Source: Oenanthe sinensis
Taxonomy: Eukaryota; Streptophyta; Magnoliopsida; Apiales; Apiaceae
Reading direction: 5' to 3'
DNA length: 64,000 nt
NCBI GenBank assembly: GCA_028671895.1
Contig: CM053796.1
Span: 29,138,860-29,202,859, forward strand
How positions within the stretch are numbered: position 1 is the stretch's first letter; each line of letters starts with the position of its first letter. Shown here piece after piece: positions 33,720 to 47,317 of this stretch. The notes below the pieces were generated by a model that was given only the letters and a program-made list of their open reading frames with translations, searched no databases and was not told the DNA's origin. The translations under genes and the position numbers were made by a program.

Positions 33720-35519
33720 TATGATGCAATATAAACGAGGGATTGGACCAAATATCGAAAACAAATGGAGTATTTTATTTGACGGTGGACATTGTCTCGC
33801 CAAAATATTTATTTTTGTCTTTCTTTTACAAAGGTCTCGCCAATCGAAATGAAATGACGATTGCCAACTTTAACGCACTGCATAGTGCATATACTTACCA
33901 AACAACAGGCGCCAATTGTATATCCTATGGCATCCCATTTCAATTTACGTCCTTTTCCGATGGCATCACCTCACGGGCTGCATTTTTAAATTCTTGTAAA
34001 TTTTGTAGTGTTGTATCTTTCGAACACTGCTTTTTGCCTTTTTATTTTATCTTCTTCGATTTCTTATCTTTAGTGTCTAGATTGATCGATTTGACTCTTT
34101 TCTATTCATTGATATGAACGCAAGACTAAGCCTATCACTAACACTCAGTAATCAGTATAGTACTGGTATATGCTCGAGCTTTGTTGTTTAAGGGTCATGT
34201 TTGTTGATATAAGCTGTTGATATAATCATTTATTTATTAAAAAAATCCACAGAAAAAATTAATATTAACTTTTTAATATGAATCTAAGGAATTACATCAT
34301 TTTATTCGTGTTTTAAAGACTTTTCTAAAAAAATGTATTTACAAAAAAAAAATTAAGAATAAATACTTGCTAACAATCGTTTATTAGGAACTAGCTGCCA
34401 TTAATTAAATATCGTAACAACACACTTAGTTAAATTTATAAAATTTAAGTGCAAATTTTAGATTTTATTATTATATTTTTGAACACAAGATGATGAAATA
34501 ATTTCAGTGTAAAACTTTATATTGATTACCATCTAATAAGATCAAATTCTATCAAACTTAACTTCAAATTAAAATTTTAAACTCAAATTCGAGTCCAAAT
34601 TTCCTTACTTTCATACTCTTTTAATCTTGACAATCTCCTTGGAAGACTTATTTGAAATGGAAAAGGTTTTTTTTATCGATAAAGATAATTTACTTGTTCA
34701 AATTTCTGATATATTTTTGTTAATATTGACATGACATGACATTATATATATATATATATATATATAATTCAAATAATTGTATTTAAAATTAATAAAATTT
34801 AAATACGATAAATTTAATTTAATTAAAATATATCAAATATTCTTAACAAATGTAATTGTAGTATTTAAGTACCAAGTAAAAAATATATATGCGACACCTC
34901 TCATAGTTTCTTGTACGCATACACAAATTAAATACACCCTCAAACACACAATCACATCTATTATCCTCCGTTTTTAATTTCATTTTTCCCATCAATTGGC
35001 AAAAAAAATTTAAATATAACTTCACGACATTTTTTTCATCTCTCAACGATCAGTTTCTATACCATATGTGCTATATTTCGGCGAATATAATTTATAATTA
35101 AAATAAATTCATCATTTATCATATTCAAACTTCAATCACTAAATTATATTACAGAAACCACTAATTTGTATTATAAAAATCACTAATTTGTATTACAAAA
35201 ATCATTAAATTATATATCTTGGGTTTACAAAAAATAATGAAAATCGCCGGAAAAATAAAAGTCACTCGAATATGGCACATAAACCAATTGCTGTGAGGTG
35301 GAGAAAAATGTGGTGAAGTTAGATTTGAAAAAAAATTCACTAATTAACGAGAAAAAACAAATTAAAAATGGAGGGATCATGTGTGATTGGGTGTGTGAGT
35401 GTATATTTGATTTGTGTGCGGATGTCCCTCCTTACCATTACCATTAGATTAAATTGAATATGTGGTGTAGATCTTATTTTCTATTTATTATTTTAAGTTA
35501 TTTTCTATTTGATCACTTG

Positions 35520-35566
<47 letters not shown>

Positions 35567-37527
35567 AAACATATACTGATATTTAAATAATCGTAATTTT
35601 ATATAAAATATTTTCTTAACTTTTGTCACAGAAAAAAAAAAGAATTCTTGCCAAAGAATCAATGTATATCAACCCATAAATTCTGCACCATTTCAATATT
35701 AAACAAATCAAACTTCCACAAATAAAATAAAATTCAAAATATAAATAAATAAATTTAATAATTAAGTAGAAACTCTCAAATAACGAGGGAAAATTGTTAC
35801 TCAAAAACTACAATAAATAAGAGGATTGTCGAGCATTCCATATACAAAAAACTTTTTAGAATGCATATAAAAGAATACAGTATATTTTATTGGACGGTCA
35901 CAAGCAAGTTGCCTTCCAACATTATTGGAGCATGGGGCCCACTGGATTGTCTCAACGGACCAAGTTGAACTTGGGAGATTGAGCCATAAAAGTATAGCGC
36001 ATAAAACATGGTGCTGATGCTCCTGCAAAAGCCTACATTTCCAGAAATGACATACAGTACTCCCCACTGCTCTTTTACTCCTAATTTTAACTTTTTCGAG
36101 ACTAGATTCAAATAACGAATCACGTAAATTTCAAGAATCCAATCAAATACAATACCGACTTCTTTGTACGAATAAAATGAGATTTAATGGTTACAAAATA
36201 CTAAATATCAACAAAACCAATCAACAAGTATTCGTTGAATCGTGACATGAAAATCCATTGCCTTGAAAACGATATGCGACGTGGTTAAGGTGCTAAATCG
36301 TATCATCGATCTATTCTCTAAAATTTATTCAATACTCTCACACAAATACACTCTTAAATGAGAGTTTGAAATCTATACAAACTTCTGTCCAAAATCAAAA
36401 AAATAGGTATATATATTTTATCAATAATATTTTTCCTCTATAAAATCCATGATCACTCTGTCTCTCTCGATGAAATAGAATATCCATAACCCCTCTAAAA
36501 TAATCATGAATCATCACTATCCATAACTGAAATCAATTACTAAATATAACATATATAATTCCCAATATATATGTATAATATATTATAATAAAACTCATAA
36601 ATATATAATATATATCATATAATCAATAATAACCAAAATTCTAAATGGAGAATAATATATACCAATATATGAAATAAGGCAATAACAATTATAATATTTA
36701 CTTTCAAATATCATCACACCAACATTCAAATGAAAACCACAAATCAGTGAATTGGTTACAAATATAAAAGTCTAGACAACTCTAGATGATCAAGTATAAT
36801 TAGTAATTTTAAATCGTTAAATACATCTTGCTCCCGAATCCTGATTTTCTATTCTTTTCCAACATATTCAGGATCTTCAGGAGCATGTCAATGTACCAGC
36901 TACACTCTTCCATAAATGAAGGTTTAAATATGTTGTTTCTAAAATAAAATGAAATTTAAATTATAAAACAAACGACATTATGTTTTCGATTTTTTTTACA
37001 TGAAAAAGGAATAAAAACAATTCAAAATTATAGAAAAGAAAATAATTTATATGTAATTTTCTTTCTCATATTTGTGAGTTTTTGTAAAAAAATATGATTA
37101 TATAATTTACAATTTTACACTTATAATTATGTTCTTATAAAAATATTATAGTTCATGTTATCAACATGTAATTAAATCAAAAACAAATTATTCAACTATT
37201 TTACGGTCAATTTATCCAGCTAATAAAAACTTGCAATCAGGTAATGGAAAAAGTGTCTTATTGATGTGGCAAAATTTTAAAAGGGTGGTGGTAAATGCAC
37301 TGAGAATTACTTCATGCACTTCGCACAAATTAGTTATAACTCCTTTTGTATACTAAATGTCTTATATCTCTTTAATTGTAGTTTGACTACTATTAATTAG
37401 AATATAATTTGTTGTACTAAATACTAGTTATATAATTATTATTGCAAGTAAATATTATTAATAATAATATGAATATAATATTTTAAAAGTAAATAATACA
37501 ATAATATATTTATATTAATAATTATTA
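33720..37527. other. Long AT-rich intergenic stretch
   Basis: No gene is supported. Dinucleotide runs lie at about 34743-34766 and 35522-35564 (AT). A frame on the minus strand at 35887-36123 ends in a peptide with a protein-like look (YALYFYGSISQVQLGPL), but I could not place it in a family. The rest shows no structure. Confidence 0.35.
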
Positions 37528-37783
37528 CTCCCTCCGTCCCTATTTAGATGTACACTTTATTTTTTGTGTAGTTAAATTGACTCATTTTTTTTACTGTAAT
37601 TTAAAAATAATATACAATTAAAAAAAATAAAATTTATATTATTAAAAAGTATATATAATCTATTTTAAAATGTATATTTTAGTTTTTTAAAATTATAAAT
37701 AAATAATTTTAAAATTTCAGTCAAAATTTAATTAATTTGACTAAAAAAAATCAAAATGAACATGTAAATAGGGATGAAAGTAG
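37528..37783. mobile_element. Stowaway MITE (Tc1/mariner type)
   Basis: Begins CTCCCTCCGTCCCTATTTA and ends with the near-complement (TAAATAGGGATGAAAGTAG), flanked by TA on both sides (37526-37527, 37784-37785). These are the hallmark Stowaway ends and target duplication. 256 bp, no coding capacity. Confidence 0.85.
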
Positions 37784-38864
37784 TATATTCTAATTGCGTA
37801 TCTATAAGTGCATTCATATTTAGAAACAAAATCTATGCAAAAAGGATTATGACCACGAGCTTTTAATTAAAAAATTTGTTACTTAATTAACACAACAGAG
37901 TTGGTATGTAGTATGTATATTATAAAATAAATAGTAAAATAAATATGATCACATATAAGTGTAAAAAAAATATAGCATAGAAAAACGATATTTTTATGAA
38001 AAAAATAAAACTCACATAATGTAAATCATACGTTTTTGAAAAAAATAAATATATAAAGTAAAAAGATTTATTTGTATGTTTATGAATTTAATTTAGTAAA
38101 AAAGATTCTGTGTATATTTATGAATTCATATTTTTACCTTATTTCCTATATAAATTATAAAAACACGAATATAAAAAATAAATATAATAATTAATTTCAT
38201 AAGTTTAAATTTAATATATTAGTTATTATTATAATTTAAGTGTATAATAACTCAACTGATATTAATAAAAATAATAATTATTAATTAGTTAATATTCTCA
38301 TATATTCATTTGTTCTTGAAATAATCTGTGATAATTGAATTGAAATCGATAAAATTTGTTTACTGATACGGCCCGCATGCCGATCTCTCTGCTAACCACA
38401 CATACTGTGCGCTTACGGTCATAGATAAAATAAAATACATCAATAAATCCTAGACATAAGCAAGAAAATGAAATTAGAAAAAAAGTATTCAATCAACTCA
38501 TATTGTTTGGCTAGTTCGGACGTTATTCTCCGCTCATCGATCATTCATCTCACCAGTTTGTTTTGGTTTAAGCATCGATTGAATAATATTAGATCAGATG
38601 TGTGTTATGTTAACTGGGTTTATAATATGGGCACGAATAATATTAGATTAGATGTGTGTTATGTTAAATGGGTTTATAATATGGGCACGGGTCCTGACCA
38701 ACGATTGTTAATAACAATTTATCCGCATTTTTTTATAGCAGATAGCAAAAAATCCTAGCAGCTAGTCCAGAATCGCGGATAAGGTGATGTAGCTCTGCAT
38801 TCACATCAAAAACTTAGTTTTAATATTATCTGCTATAAAAAATAGCGAATATAAACGATTGTTA
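37784..38864. other. AT-rich intergenic DNA with a short direct repeat
   Basis: A phrase of about 53 bp (ataatattagatcagatgtgtgttatgtt and on; only 20-base pieces compared) occurs twice in tandem near 38584-38636 and 38637-38690. No gene seen. Confidence 0.4.
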
Positions 38865-38893
38865 GAGCAAATCCAATGGTGTGCTATATCTTG

Positions 38894-38978
<85 letters not shown>

Positions 38979-39305
38979 AACAAAAACTAAAATTCTCCAC
39001 TCCAATGGCGTGCTAAACATTGTGCTAAAATAGCAATGCTATAATTTGTTCTATATATAGAACAAAAAATAGATGGAACTATATTTGACAATTCATCAAA
39101 AAGTGAAAAAAGGGAGGGAAATGTATAAAGTAGGGACATCAATTTTCTACCTAATGTATTCAATACCATTTTTATCAATTTGAAACAAGATTTAGATTGA
39201 ACAATGCATTGGAGACATGATGCTATTTTAGCACAAAAAATCACTTTTTTGTGCTAAATTATAGCAATACCTCCATCTATTTTAGCACAACCATTGAACA
39301 TGCTC
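38865..39305. mobile_element. Harbinger-like MITE with TA microsatellite inside
   Basis: Ends GAGCAAATCCAATGG and, in reverse complement, GAGCATGTTCAATGG, flanked by TTA on both sides (38862-38864 and 39306-39308). The phrase 'tgctaaaatagca' and its complement recur in the interior. A long (TA)n tract lies near its left end. Confidence 0.65.
38893..38973. repeat. (TA)n microsatellite, about 80 bp
   Basis: Uninterrupted alternating TA. Such tracts change length quickly and are prone to assembly error. Confidence 0.95.
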
Positions 39306-39310
39306 TTAGG

Positions 39311-39819
39311 TAGGGGTGAACATTCGGTCGGTTTGGTCCAAAACCGAACCGAATAGACCGAAAACCGAAGTTCGATATTTTTGGAACCGAACCGAACCAA
39401 ATTTATATTACAGACCGAACTTCGGTTCGGTTCGGACCAATCGGACCGAAATATTCATATAAATTATATAAAAATAGATAATATATTATAATAATATGTC
39501 TAATTAATATATTTAATTAAAAAATATATATATAAATTAATATGATAGTACATTAATACGTCTAATTTGGTAAATTAATAAATAAAATATATATATTTAA
39601 ATTATAAAAATATATATATTTATATAATTATATGTCTAGTTTGGTCTATTTGATCCGGACCAAATTATTTTTCAAAAAACCGGACCGAACCGATGTTTAT
39701 TTCGGTCTATTTGGTCCGAACCGAAAAAACCGAATTTTCAAAAATTTAGGATCGCACCGGACCGGAATTACACTATTCGGTTCGATTTTTCGGTTCCGGT
39801 TCGATTTTGTCCACACCTA
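39311..39819. mobile_element. hAT-like MITE with perfect 8-bp target duplication
   Basis: Terminal inverted repeats TAGGGGTGAACA and, in reverse complement, TAGGTGTGGACA; flanked by CTCTTAGG on both sides (39303-39310 and 39820-39827). An 8-bp duplication with TAGGG-type ends points to hAT. The interior is rich in 'accgaac/gttcggt' runs. No transposase frame. It inserted at the right end of the Harbinger-like MITE, because its target duplication includes that element's last bases. Confidence 0.8.
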
Positions 39820-39827
39820 CTCTTAGG

Positions 39828-41768
39828 AATCACGACCCTATAATCATAATTGGTGGGTTATAAGAATCGGTTAGGTGTTATTTGGTTAGTAGGTTAAAAA
39901 TTTATGTGTCAGCTGATTTGTACAAAAGCAACGCTCTCCTATTAAAAGTCAACAAGACTTGGCTGACGGGTTTTTTAATAATGTAATTATGTGATTACAA
40001 GTTTTAATTAATTGGTCGAGTCGATTGCAAGATTTTTATATTTTATTCAGTTGCAAGTTGACGGTATTACAATTATGAACGGTTTTTCTGGTGTGTCCAT
40101 AGACACATTATCAAATTTTTATTAATTTTCTGTTCATTAATAATGATAGACCCCCTTATATACAAAAATCTCACCAATTAAAATGAGTCAAACTCATAAA
40201 AGTCAGTCACACACTACAAAAAACTAATTAGCCATTTTATCCCATGCAAAAGTCAAAATGGACAAATATTTTGAAAGCTATAATATCATTACAAAAAATT
40301 AGAAGAAAGAACAAGGCTAACTCCAGAAGTCAGCAACAGACCGCAAAACTCAGCTTGAGCACAAGGTGTTTCATGACTTGATCGTTAAAATCATATAATA
40401 AATAAATAATATGACAATTATAGCACTTGTCTAGAATTTATAGCGAGCCCAACTCGAATAGATCATGAAATAATTTGATTCCTATACACTCCTAGTCTCT
40501 TCCAACTAGCTAATAATCAATTAAGTACGAAGCCCTGAGATGATTTTTTGTTTTGTGAAATTCTAATTTGCATTTGCTGTATGGTATGATCGATACGTAT
40601 GTGCAGATTGTTTCTCATCTATAGACAGAAATTGAGGTGGTCGATCTTAACCACCAGAGAGATACTAATATATCTATGTGCAGTGTTTTGCAGTGGTGAT
40701 CGATAGTAGTAGTAGTACCCGAGTCTTATGTTTATCAACTAACTTATTATGTTCTTGTTGTGGCTTGAATGCCTAAGTATTACTCTGGTTGCTTATTTCA
40801 CAGCTTAATCTTGTTTGCAGGGTGGACAAGTTTTGCTGGAATGTTTCTCTCTCAGATAATTACCCATTTTTCCGGCTTCTATGTATACGCTTTGCTAATA
40901 TTGTGAGATCTGTGGAGTGCTTCACTGGAATCTCCCTATGCGGATAATGAATTGTTAACTGCAGCGAAGCAAAATGAAATGCTTCAATCTTGTATACTAT
41001 TTTTCGGCTTATCCATCACCATGAAAAGGAAGAAAGAAGTAGATGCCTCATTTCCAATGTAGATTATGCAGTGGTGCCTGCAATTTCTCATTGTAGTTTG
41101 ATAAATCTAATTTTATGAAATAATGTTTTGATTTAAAGAACTCTAAATTTCTCAAATGACTGAACAAGCCTTTACAAAATCTTGTCTTTGTTTATCTATT
41201 GAAAGTTTAACTTCTTTGAAGTAAATGCCATTCAGAGATTTAGATAACTTTCATTCTGTGCAAGGATTTGTTGCATCTACAATATCTTTTTGTGTAGATA
41301 CTACTGCAAGTTGAACTGATGCTGCTACTTAGATGTTATGTTGTTATGCAACTTCTATATGTTTACATCTATGTGTTGAAGATATTGTCATCACTGATCA
41401 CCCTGTATGATCCCACAAGATTCAGTGAACTTTTACAGGAGTTTTGAGTTTATCGTTCCTTGTGAAGTACAACATCTAATGTGGATTTACAACCCTCTGG
41501 TGTGGATTAGTCTTAAAACAATGTAGCGAATTCACCTTGCGAATTTGCACAAGAGAGCAATTTCATGTTGAATATTGCCTATGTAGTTGTATATTGCTAA
41601 TATCCGGAATAAGGGACATATAAATAACTTCAAGATATAACATAGAAAAAAGAGATGACTGGTATGAAAACATTAGACTATGTAGTTACCAACAATCAAT
41701 GGGAACAGTCCGGTATATAGATAGACAAGATGCATATGCAGCAAACTTTTCTTTCAACTATTAATAGA
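39828..41768. other. Intergenic DNA downstream of the RALF gene
   Basis: Less AT-rich than its surroundings between about 40550 and 41600, with pseudo-exonic look (a good acceptor site 'cttgtttgcag' near 40820), but no frame over 60 codons and no recognised product. It may be a transcribed non-coding region or gene relic. 41640-41768 is likely RALF 3' UTR. Confidence 0.3.
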
Positions 41769-42116
41769 TTAACTTCGACAGCGAGTAATGGCACTGCAGC
41801 CACGGTCATAAGGGTTAGCTTCAGCACCCTGTTTGCAATTATAGTAAGAAGCACCTCTCTGAGAGCAAGGAACATTGTTCCTCTCCAGTGCATCATAGCT
41901 TATATACTTTGTAGTTGCTAGTATGCGTCTGTTACTCTCCGAATCCATATCGAATTCCTCACCTATCATGCAGTCCGCTACAGACCCTTTGCAGGATGGC
42001 TTCATAGGCATCCAGCTGTTGCCACTAGCAGCTACCATGACCGAGGACGAGATGAAGATTGTTGTAAGAAAAAAAGTGGAGAAGATAGTAAAATGGAAGG
42101 CAGAAGAAGGTGCCAT
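41769..42116 (-). CDS. RALF33: Rapid alkalinization factor (RALF33-like) preproprotein
   Basis: A single exon of 115 residues. Residues 1 to about 30 are a signal peptide. Dibasic RRIL at 63-66 is the site-1-protease cleavage signal. YISY at 71-74, needed for FERONIA-type receptor binding, follows, and the four conserved cysteines are at 84, 94, 107 and 113 (C-x9-C and C-x5-C pairs). The mature part (RGASYYNC, ANPYDRGCSAITRCR) matches the RALF1/22/23/33 group. These secreted peptides raise apoplastic pH and act in growth and immune signalling through CrRLK1L receptors. The last residue is Ser where relatives often have Arg or a longer basic end. It is annotated as a hormone. The choice of '33' within the group is approximate. 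Confidence 0.93.
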   Translation of the reverse strand: MAPSSAFHFTIFSTFFLTTIFISSSVMVAASGNSWMPMKPSCKGSVADCMIGEEFDMDSESNRRILATTKYISYDALERNNVPCSQRGASYYNCKQGAEANPYDRGCSAITRCRS

Positions 42117-43756
42117 TGTTTTTTACCAAGTGGTTTGCTTCTTCTTCTTCTTCTTCTAGTTCTAAGCTTCTCTTTTACATTAAGTGTTTTTTGTATGATG
42201 CTTTTGTTTAAGAAGAAATGAAGGGGCTTGCAGGCCTGTGAAATATTCCAGCTAATTGTAGTTTTAAAAGGTTGTGATTGTTTTTAGTGGTATTTTTTCT
42301 CGTGGGACTTCTTTATAGGAGAGTAACTACATGATGCTTTTTGGTATTTGCAATGGTAGCTTTTGCGTTATAATCACGGAACACAGATTTTAAAATTAGA
42401 TTGAATACATTTATCAGTGTTTGACCATCTCTCAGCTTTTTGTGTTTGACCGGTCTCTTTATACAGGAGTAAGATTTTCACAAAAACAGTCACTCTCTAC
42501 AACAAGTAGTGAAGGTATTTATCGAAACAACACGTATATTTTAAGAAGGTAAAGTCTGCGTAAATCTTACCGTATAATGCCTATATAGTCTTTTAGTCTA
42601 TACTTATACGAGAGACGTCGGAATACTAACTTGTTTATGGCACTGGGCATATATATGAATATTAATACATGTTCACTGCATCTATTTGTTGGCCTAGTTT
42701 TATTAGTCAGACGTAAGGTAAACAAATAACAAAGTATAGCCGGCGCCCGGATGATCTTGGTAATACACAGAGACCTTTTCAATAACGAACAAAGTACACA
42801 GGACACATATTTGCATTTTATAATCCTAGCAGTCAAGAAATATTCTCATGTATAATTCTTGTAATATACTAGTATAAACGAGTATGCCTCTGTTTTATAA
42901 TCCCAGTAACCCTTCTACCTCAAATTATTTCATTTCTAAACCTTCCGTCACTTGCCTCGTTTCTTACAATTTAATTTTTAGTATTATACGTTGGTGAAAA
43001 CAACAGGGCTTACCATTAGCCAACACCAACACATGCACATATTTCTTCAGCTCAGTGACAACTTCAATAGTTTCACTTATTTCGCGCTGCCAATCACTAT
43101 TCACTCAGTTTGAAGTGGGGTGCATTGGTTACCTAGCATTCTACAACAGACGCATGGTTTTTGAAAATTTCAGTAAAGTTGCAAACAGCAATGACATATT
43201 TCAAAAATTTCAGTAAAGTTGTGAAGAACCGAACAACAATGAAAAGATCAAACTCCAAACAGAAAAACAGAGATACAAGGCATGACCCTGCCAGCATTCT
43301 TTCTGCAATTTATTAAGTGTCTGCATTTCTGTGATTATGGGAATAGAATCTTAGATTGGTCATTGCAGAACATCATTTCTAGTGTTAAACAGGCTACGAA
43401 ATCTGATAAAGAGTGCAGCTGAAAAGACAAGAAGATATTCTCTTTTTGAAAAACTGCACACATGACACAAACAAGAGCTTATTCTGTCAATGATGAGCAT
43501 AACATAATATACTTGCTGAACCCTAGATAAAAAAAGATAATGAGAAGGCTTATTATTTATCATTTGCATTAGTTGCAAGATTACAGGAAGGCTGACTGGG
43601 AGCTAACCTCTAATATGCACCTTTAACTCAAAAATTAATACATATCTGCAACTTGTCATTTGCAGCACAGACTAGAGAGCGTATCATTATCACCCTCCAA
43701 GGTTGTTCTCCAGAACTGCTCAGACTTCGACGCCTCTAGCAAGTAGGAACATAAAT
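42117..43756. other. Intergenic DNA between RALF and FOLD2
   Basis: RALF upstream region on the right side of the gene, then AT-rich sequence without coding signal. 43600-43756 is the likely FOLD2 3' UTR. Confidence 0.4.
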
Positions 43757-46700
43757 TTACTGTCCGATCACTCGCTTGGCACCTTCCAAAGTATTTTGGA
43801 GTAACATTGCAACAGTCAGGGGTCCTACTCCTCCTGGAACAGGTGTAATCCAACCGGCTACCTTACACGCTTCCTGAAAATCAACATCTCCTACAAGCCT
43901 ATACCCTGACTTTCGACTTGGATCATTTACGGCATTGGTTCCAACATCAATAACAGCAGCACCAGGTTTTATCCAGCTTCCTTTTATCTGAAATCACAAT
44001 AGATACACAAATATTAATGTGAATGAATTGAGCCAAAAGAATGATATTAAAATATGCAGCGAAGACCTACTTGCAAGCAAGTTAGTATAATTTCATTGCA
44101 ACAAAAACGAGAGTCAAAATTCTTGTAGTAAGGTACAAGGGGAAACACGACCAAGTTACCATAGTGACATAGTCCGTGCATTTACTTAATGAATGACAGG
44201 ATCAAGAAATATTAAAACCAATCGGTAGAAAGTATACAGAACTGAATGTGTAAATTTATACTCCTAACTATACTCGGGTAATCAATAATTTTACTGTAGC
44301 ACAAAACAAGGAATACAATGATTTATATAATGGTCCTAAAACTATGATGAACAAGTAAAATCTTATAAGGAAAACTAATTCTAATTGATATTTACTTGCT
44401 GATAATGATCAACTTAAATAATAAAGAAAAGAACTCCTTGACTACTTTAGTAACATTATTAAACTACTTAAAAATAACAATTAAACTAATCTTTTAATAA
44501 TAATACAAAATATATACAAATTAACTTCTAAATTCCTTGCATAGCATTAAAAATGATACAGACATTTCAAAAAAGGGCTGTTTCAGTGCCCCTTTATTTT
44601 TATGTCTCAACAACAAAAAACTCAGACAGTCAGTCAGACTTGAAGTATAATTCTTTTTAAATAAATCGTGCTGTTTCAGAAAGACATCAGTAGCTCCAAT
44701 ATTATTTATCAGATAAGATTCACCTGTCCTCAACATACTCACTTCTCTATTTCATCCTCAACTGCTATTTTACTGCACAGAGTTATATTTTTCAATTTTT
44801 GATGGAATTGTATCTGGTTGTCATGGGCCACTATAAAGAAGATGTAAAATGATATGCACCCCCTCCCAGAAAAAAATAAAAAAATAAAAAATGCAAAAGC
44901 ACTGAACTGCTTGAGTAATGTAGCTCATTATGGTGATTTTCAGCAATATCTATTCCTTGGCAATTATTTGATTAAAAGCTGAAGCGGTTATGTATAACTA
45001 GAACACTGAATATCTTTTAGCTAGTTTCCTATATGTTTCAAACAGTATATGAGTATTCTGGTTAGAAAGTTTACGCACATGGAATCAAACTGAAAATATA
45101 GAAAGGTATATTTGTAATTTTTAATATCGGCATATTAGGTAGTCTCTTCCTTGTACTGATCATGCTGAAAGTAAAGAAAGTTATGTTGGACATTTTGTAT
45201 ACCAGTAACAAATTTCACAGCATAGGAAATGATAGTGCAAGTGAAGCTTTGTTGCCCATAATCAAGGATATCAAACACACCAACACACAAAAGACAATGA
45301 AGAAATTTCTCACCATCATTGGCTGTCCTGCTGCAGCAATAACTATGTCTGCTTCACGAATGAAATTCTCTGGATCTTGAGTACGTGAGTGGACTATAGT
45401 AACCGTGGCATCCGCCTTGAGAAGTAAAAGTGAAACTGGTAACCCGACAATATTACTTCGACCAACCACTACTGCCTTCTTTCCCTTTATGCTAATACCA
45501 CTTCGTGACAGAAGTTCAAGACATCCCTGTTAAGAAAGCTCTAGTTCATTACAAAGTAAACTGGTGAAACTTCCATAAAAAGTTTAAAGTTATGATATTT
45601 GTGTTTCAAAACTAGACCCTTTTGTATTAACCCACTCTCTTCCTTCCAAAATAGTTATGACTAAATTATAGATCTTTACAGGAATTATTAACTTCCTGAA
45701 TACAACCAAAACATTAGCTAATACATAACTTTTGGTCATATTGATACTTACATAGGTAAAGAGTGATACAAAATTTTATGCTACTATATTAGAAATGTAT
45801 CTCTAATTTAGGGATCGACAAAGCATTTTGATATACCTTAGGAGTGCAAGGAAGAAACAGGGGATCTCTTCCTTTCATTGCAAGCTTTCCAATGTTCAAA
45901 GGATGAAAGCCATCGACATCCTTCTCGAGGCTGATTTGAGATAAAATTTTCTCTTCATTTATATGTTTTGGCAATGGAAGCTGGACAAGTATACCTGCCA
46001 TAGCACACAAAATTCCTTCAATATTTTGCTTAAATTCCTTCATTTATGATATCATTATGAACTTACTTTCCATATATTGATGAAGTATTACAACACGCCT
46101 AATATTCTGAATATTAGTTCATAGGACATGAGAAGTCATTGTGACTCATAGGGTAAAGCCAAATAATTTATTCGTTATGAGAATATATAGTGACACATTA
46201 ATATGTTTTAGATATTATGAACAAGTATATGTAATGTATGCTAGAATATATTGCTCACCTGCATAATTCACAATTCATCCTATTTCAAGATTAAAACTTT
46301 ACTCTATTTGGGACCAAACATTTGCAGAAAATAAGATAATTACTGATCAATTTTATCACACGGACTGATACTATTCACAACACCACAATGTATAAAAAAT
46401 TGCAATTGAAATTCATAAGCTGGAACATCCGTCATTACACAAAAACATATTCGTAGATGTGCAGTATGTGTATCAAATCCGATGCACGACAAGTCTATAA
46501 ACACTATAGCAATGAACTGTGCATCATACACTGAAACATGTAGGACTGACAGGCAAGTCAGGTAAATTTAGAAAAACGGAAACACTGGACATGATAGAAA
46601 CAACTCACAGAATCAGCAAAAAATAATAAATCAGAGAACTTGAAAATGCTCCAGAGATCCAAATGAATTGCATAAAATTATACATCACACAAAAACATAC

Positions 46701-47317
46701 CGTGTACTTGAGGATTTTCATTTAACTCGTCAACCTTGGCAATCAATTCAACCTCAGGTACATCCTCCGGAAGATCAATGTCAACTGATTTAATCCCAAC
46801 TTCAGCACACGCCTTCCTTTTCATGCTCACATAGCTCTGAGAATCCTTCCTACATCCTACAATGACAACCGCCAATCCTGGCACCTGAGATTCGATAAAC
46901 ACGATACATTCTCTCCCATTCAGCATTACCATCTCCAAAACACTTAATCATCAACTCGTTTCAAATACATACATATATAATCCAATCGTTGCCTATATTT
47001 ACATCGAAATTCAAAACCACAACAATACATTACAACTTAATTACAGATCCAAATTCAAAGCTACTTAACACTAGAATACATACAATATACACACAAATTG
47101 AACTACAACAAACGTGTTATAACTTGAAACGAATCAAAATCAAATAAGTAAATACAATTCAAAGCGCAAATAGAAGATATACAAGATGAATGAGATAACA
47201 TACTCTGGAGTATTTATCGGAGAGAATGGCGACTTCCGACGCGATTTCAGACCGGATAGTCTGAGCAATTGCTTTGCCGTCGATGACGGTGGCGTGGTGA
47301 TCGGACGGCGACGCCAT
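43757..47317 (-). CDS. FOLD2: Bifunctional methylenetetrahydrofolate dehydrogenase/cyclohydrolase (FolD), cytosolic type
   Basis: Five exons: 47204-47317, 46701-46884, 45837-45994, 45314-45526 and 43757-43987, all with GT/AG borders and matching phases, giving 299 residues. It converts 5,10-methylene-THF to 5,10-methenyl-THF (NADP dependent) and then to 10-formyl-THF. Visible motifs are Tyr56/Lys60 of the YVSMKRKA active-site segment, Gln104 in QLPLP, the DVDGF loop at 125-129, the nucleotide-binding VVGRSNIVG at 172-180 and PGGVGPLT at 274-281. It starts MASPSDHH, without a transit peptide, which suits the cytosolic isoform. The open frame continues upstream of this ATG but only from a TTG, so the ATG at 47317 is preferred. 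Nothing is missing; probably functional. Confidence 0.95.

Noticed and set aside
33743..34117. 124-residue open frame
   Set aside because: Phe/Leu/Ser-rich composition as expected of AT-rich DNA, no recognised motif, no promoter or splice support.
35887..36123. Minus-strand frame with a protein-like end
   Set aside because: The peptide looks real in part, but I could not assign a family or find neighbouring exons.
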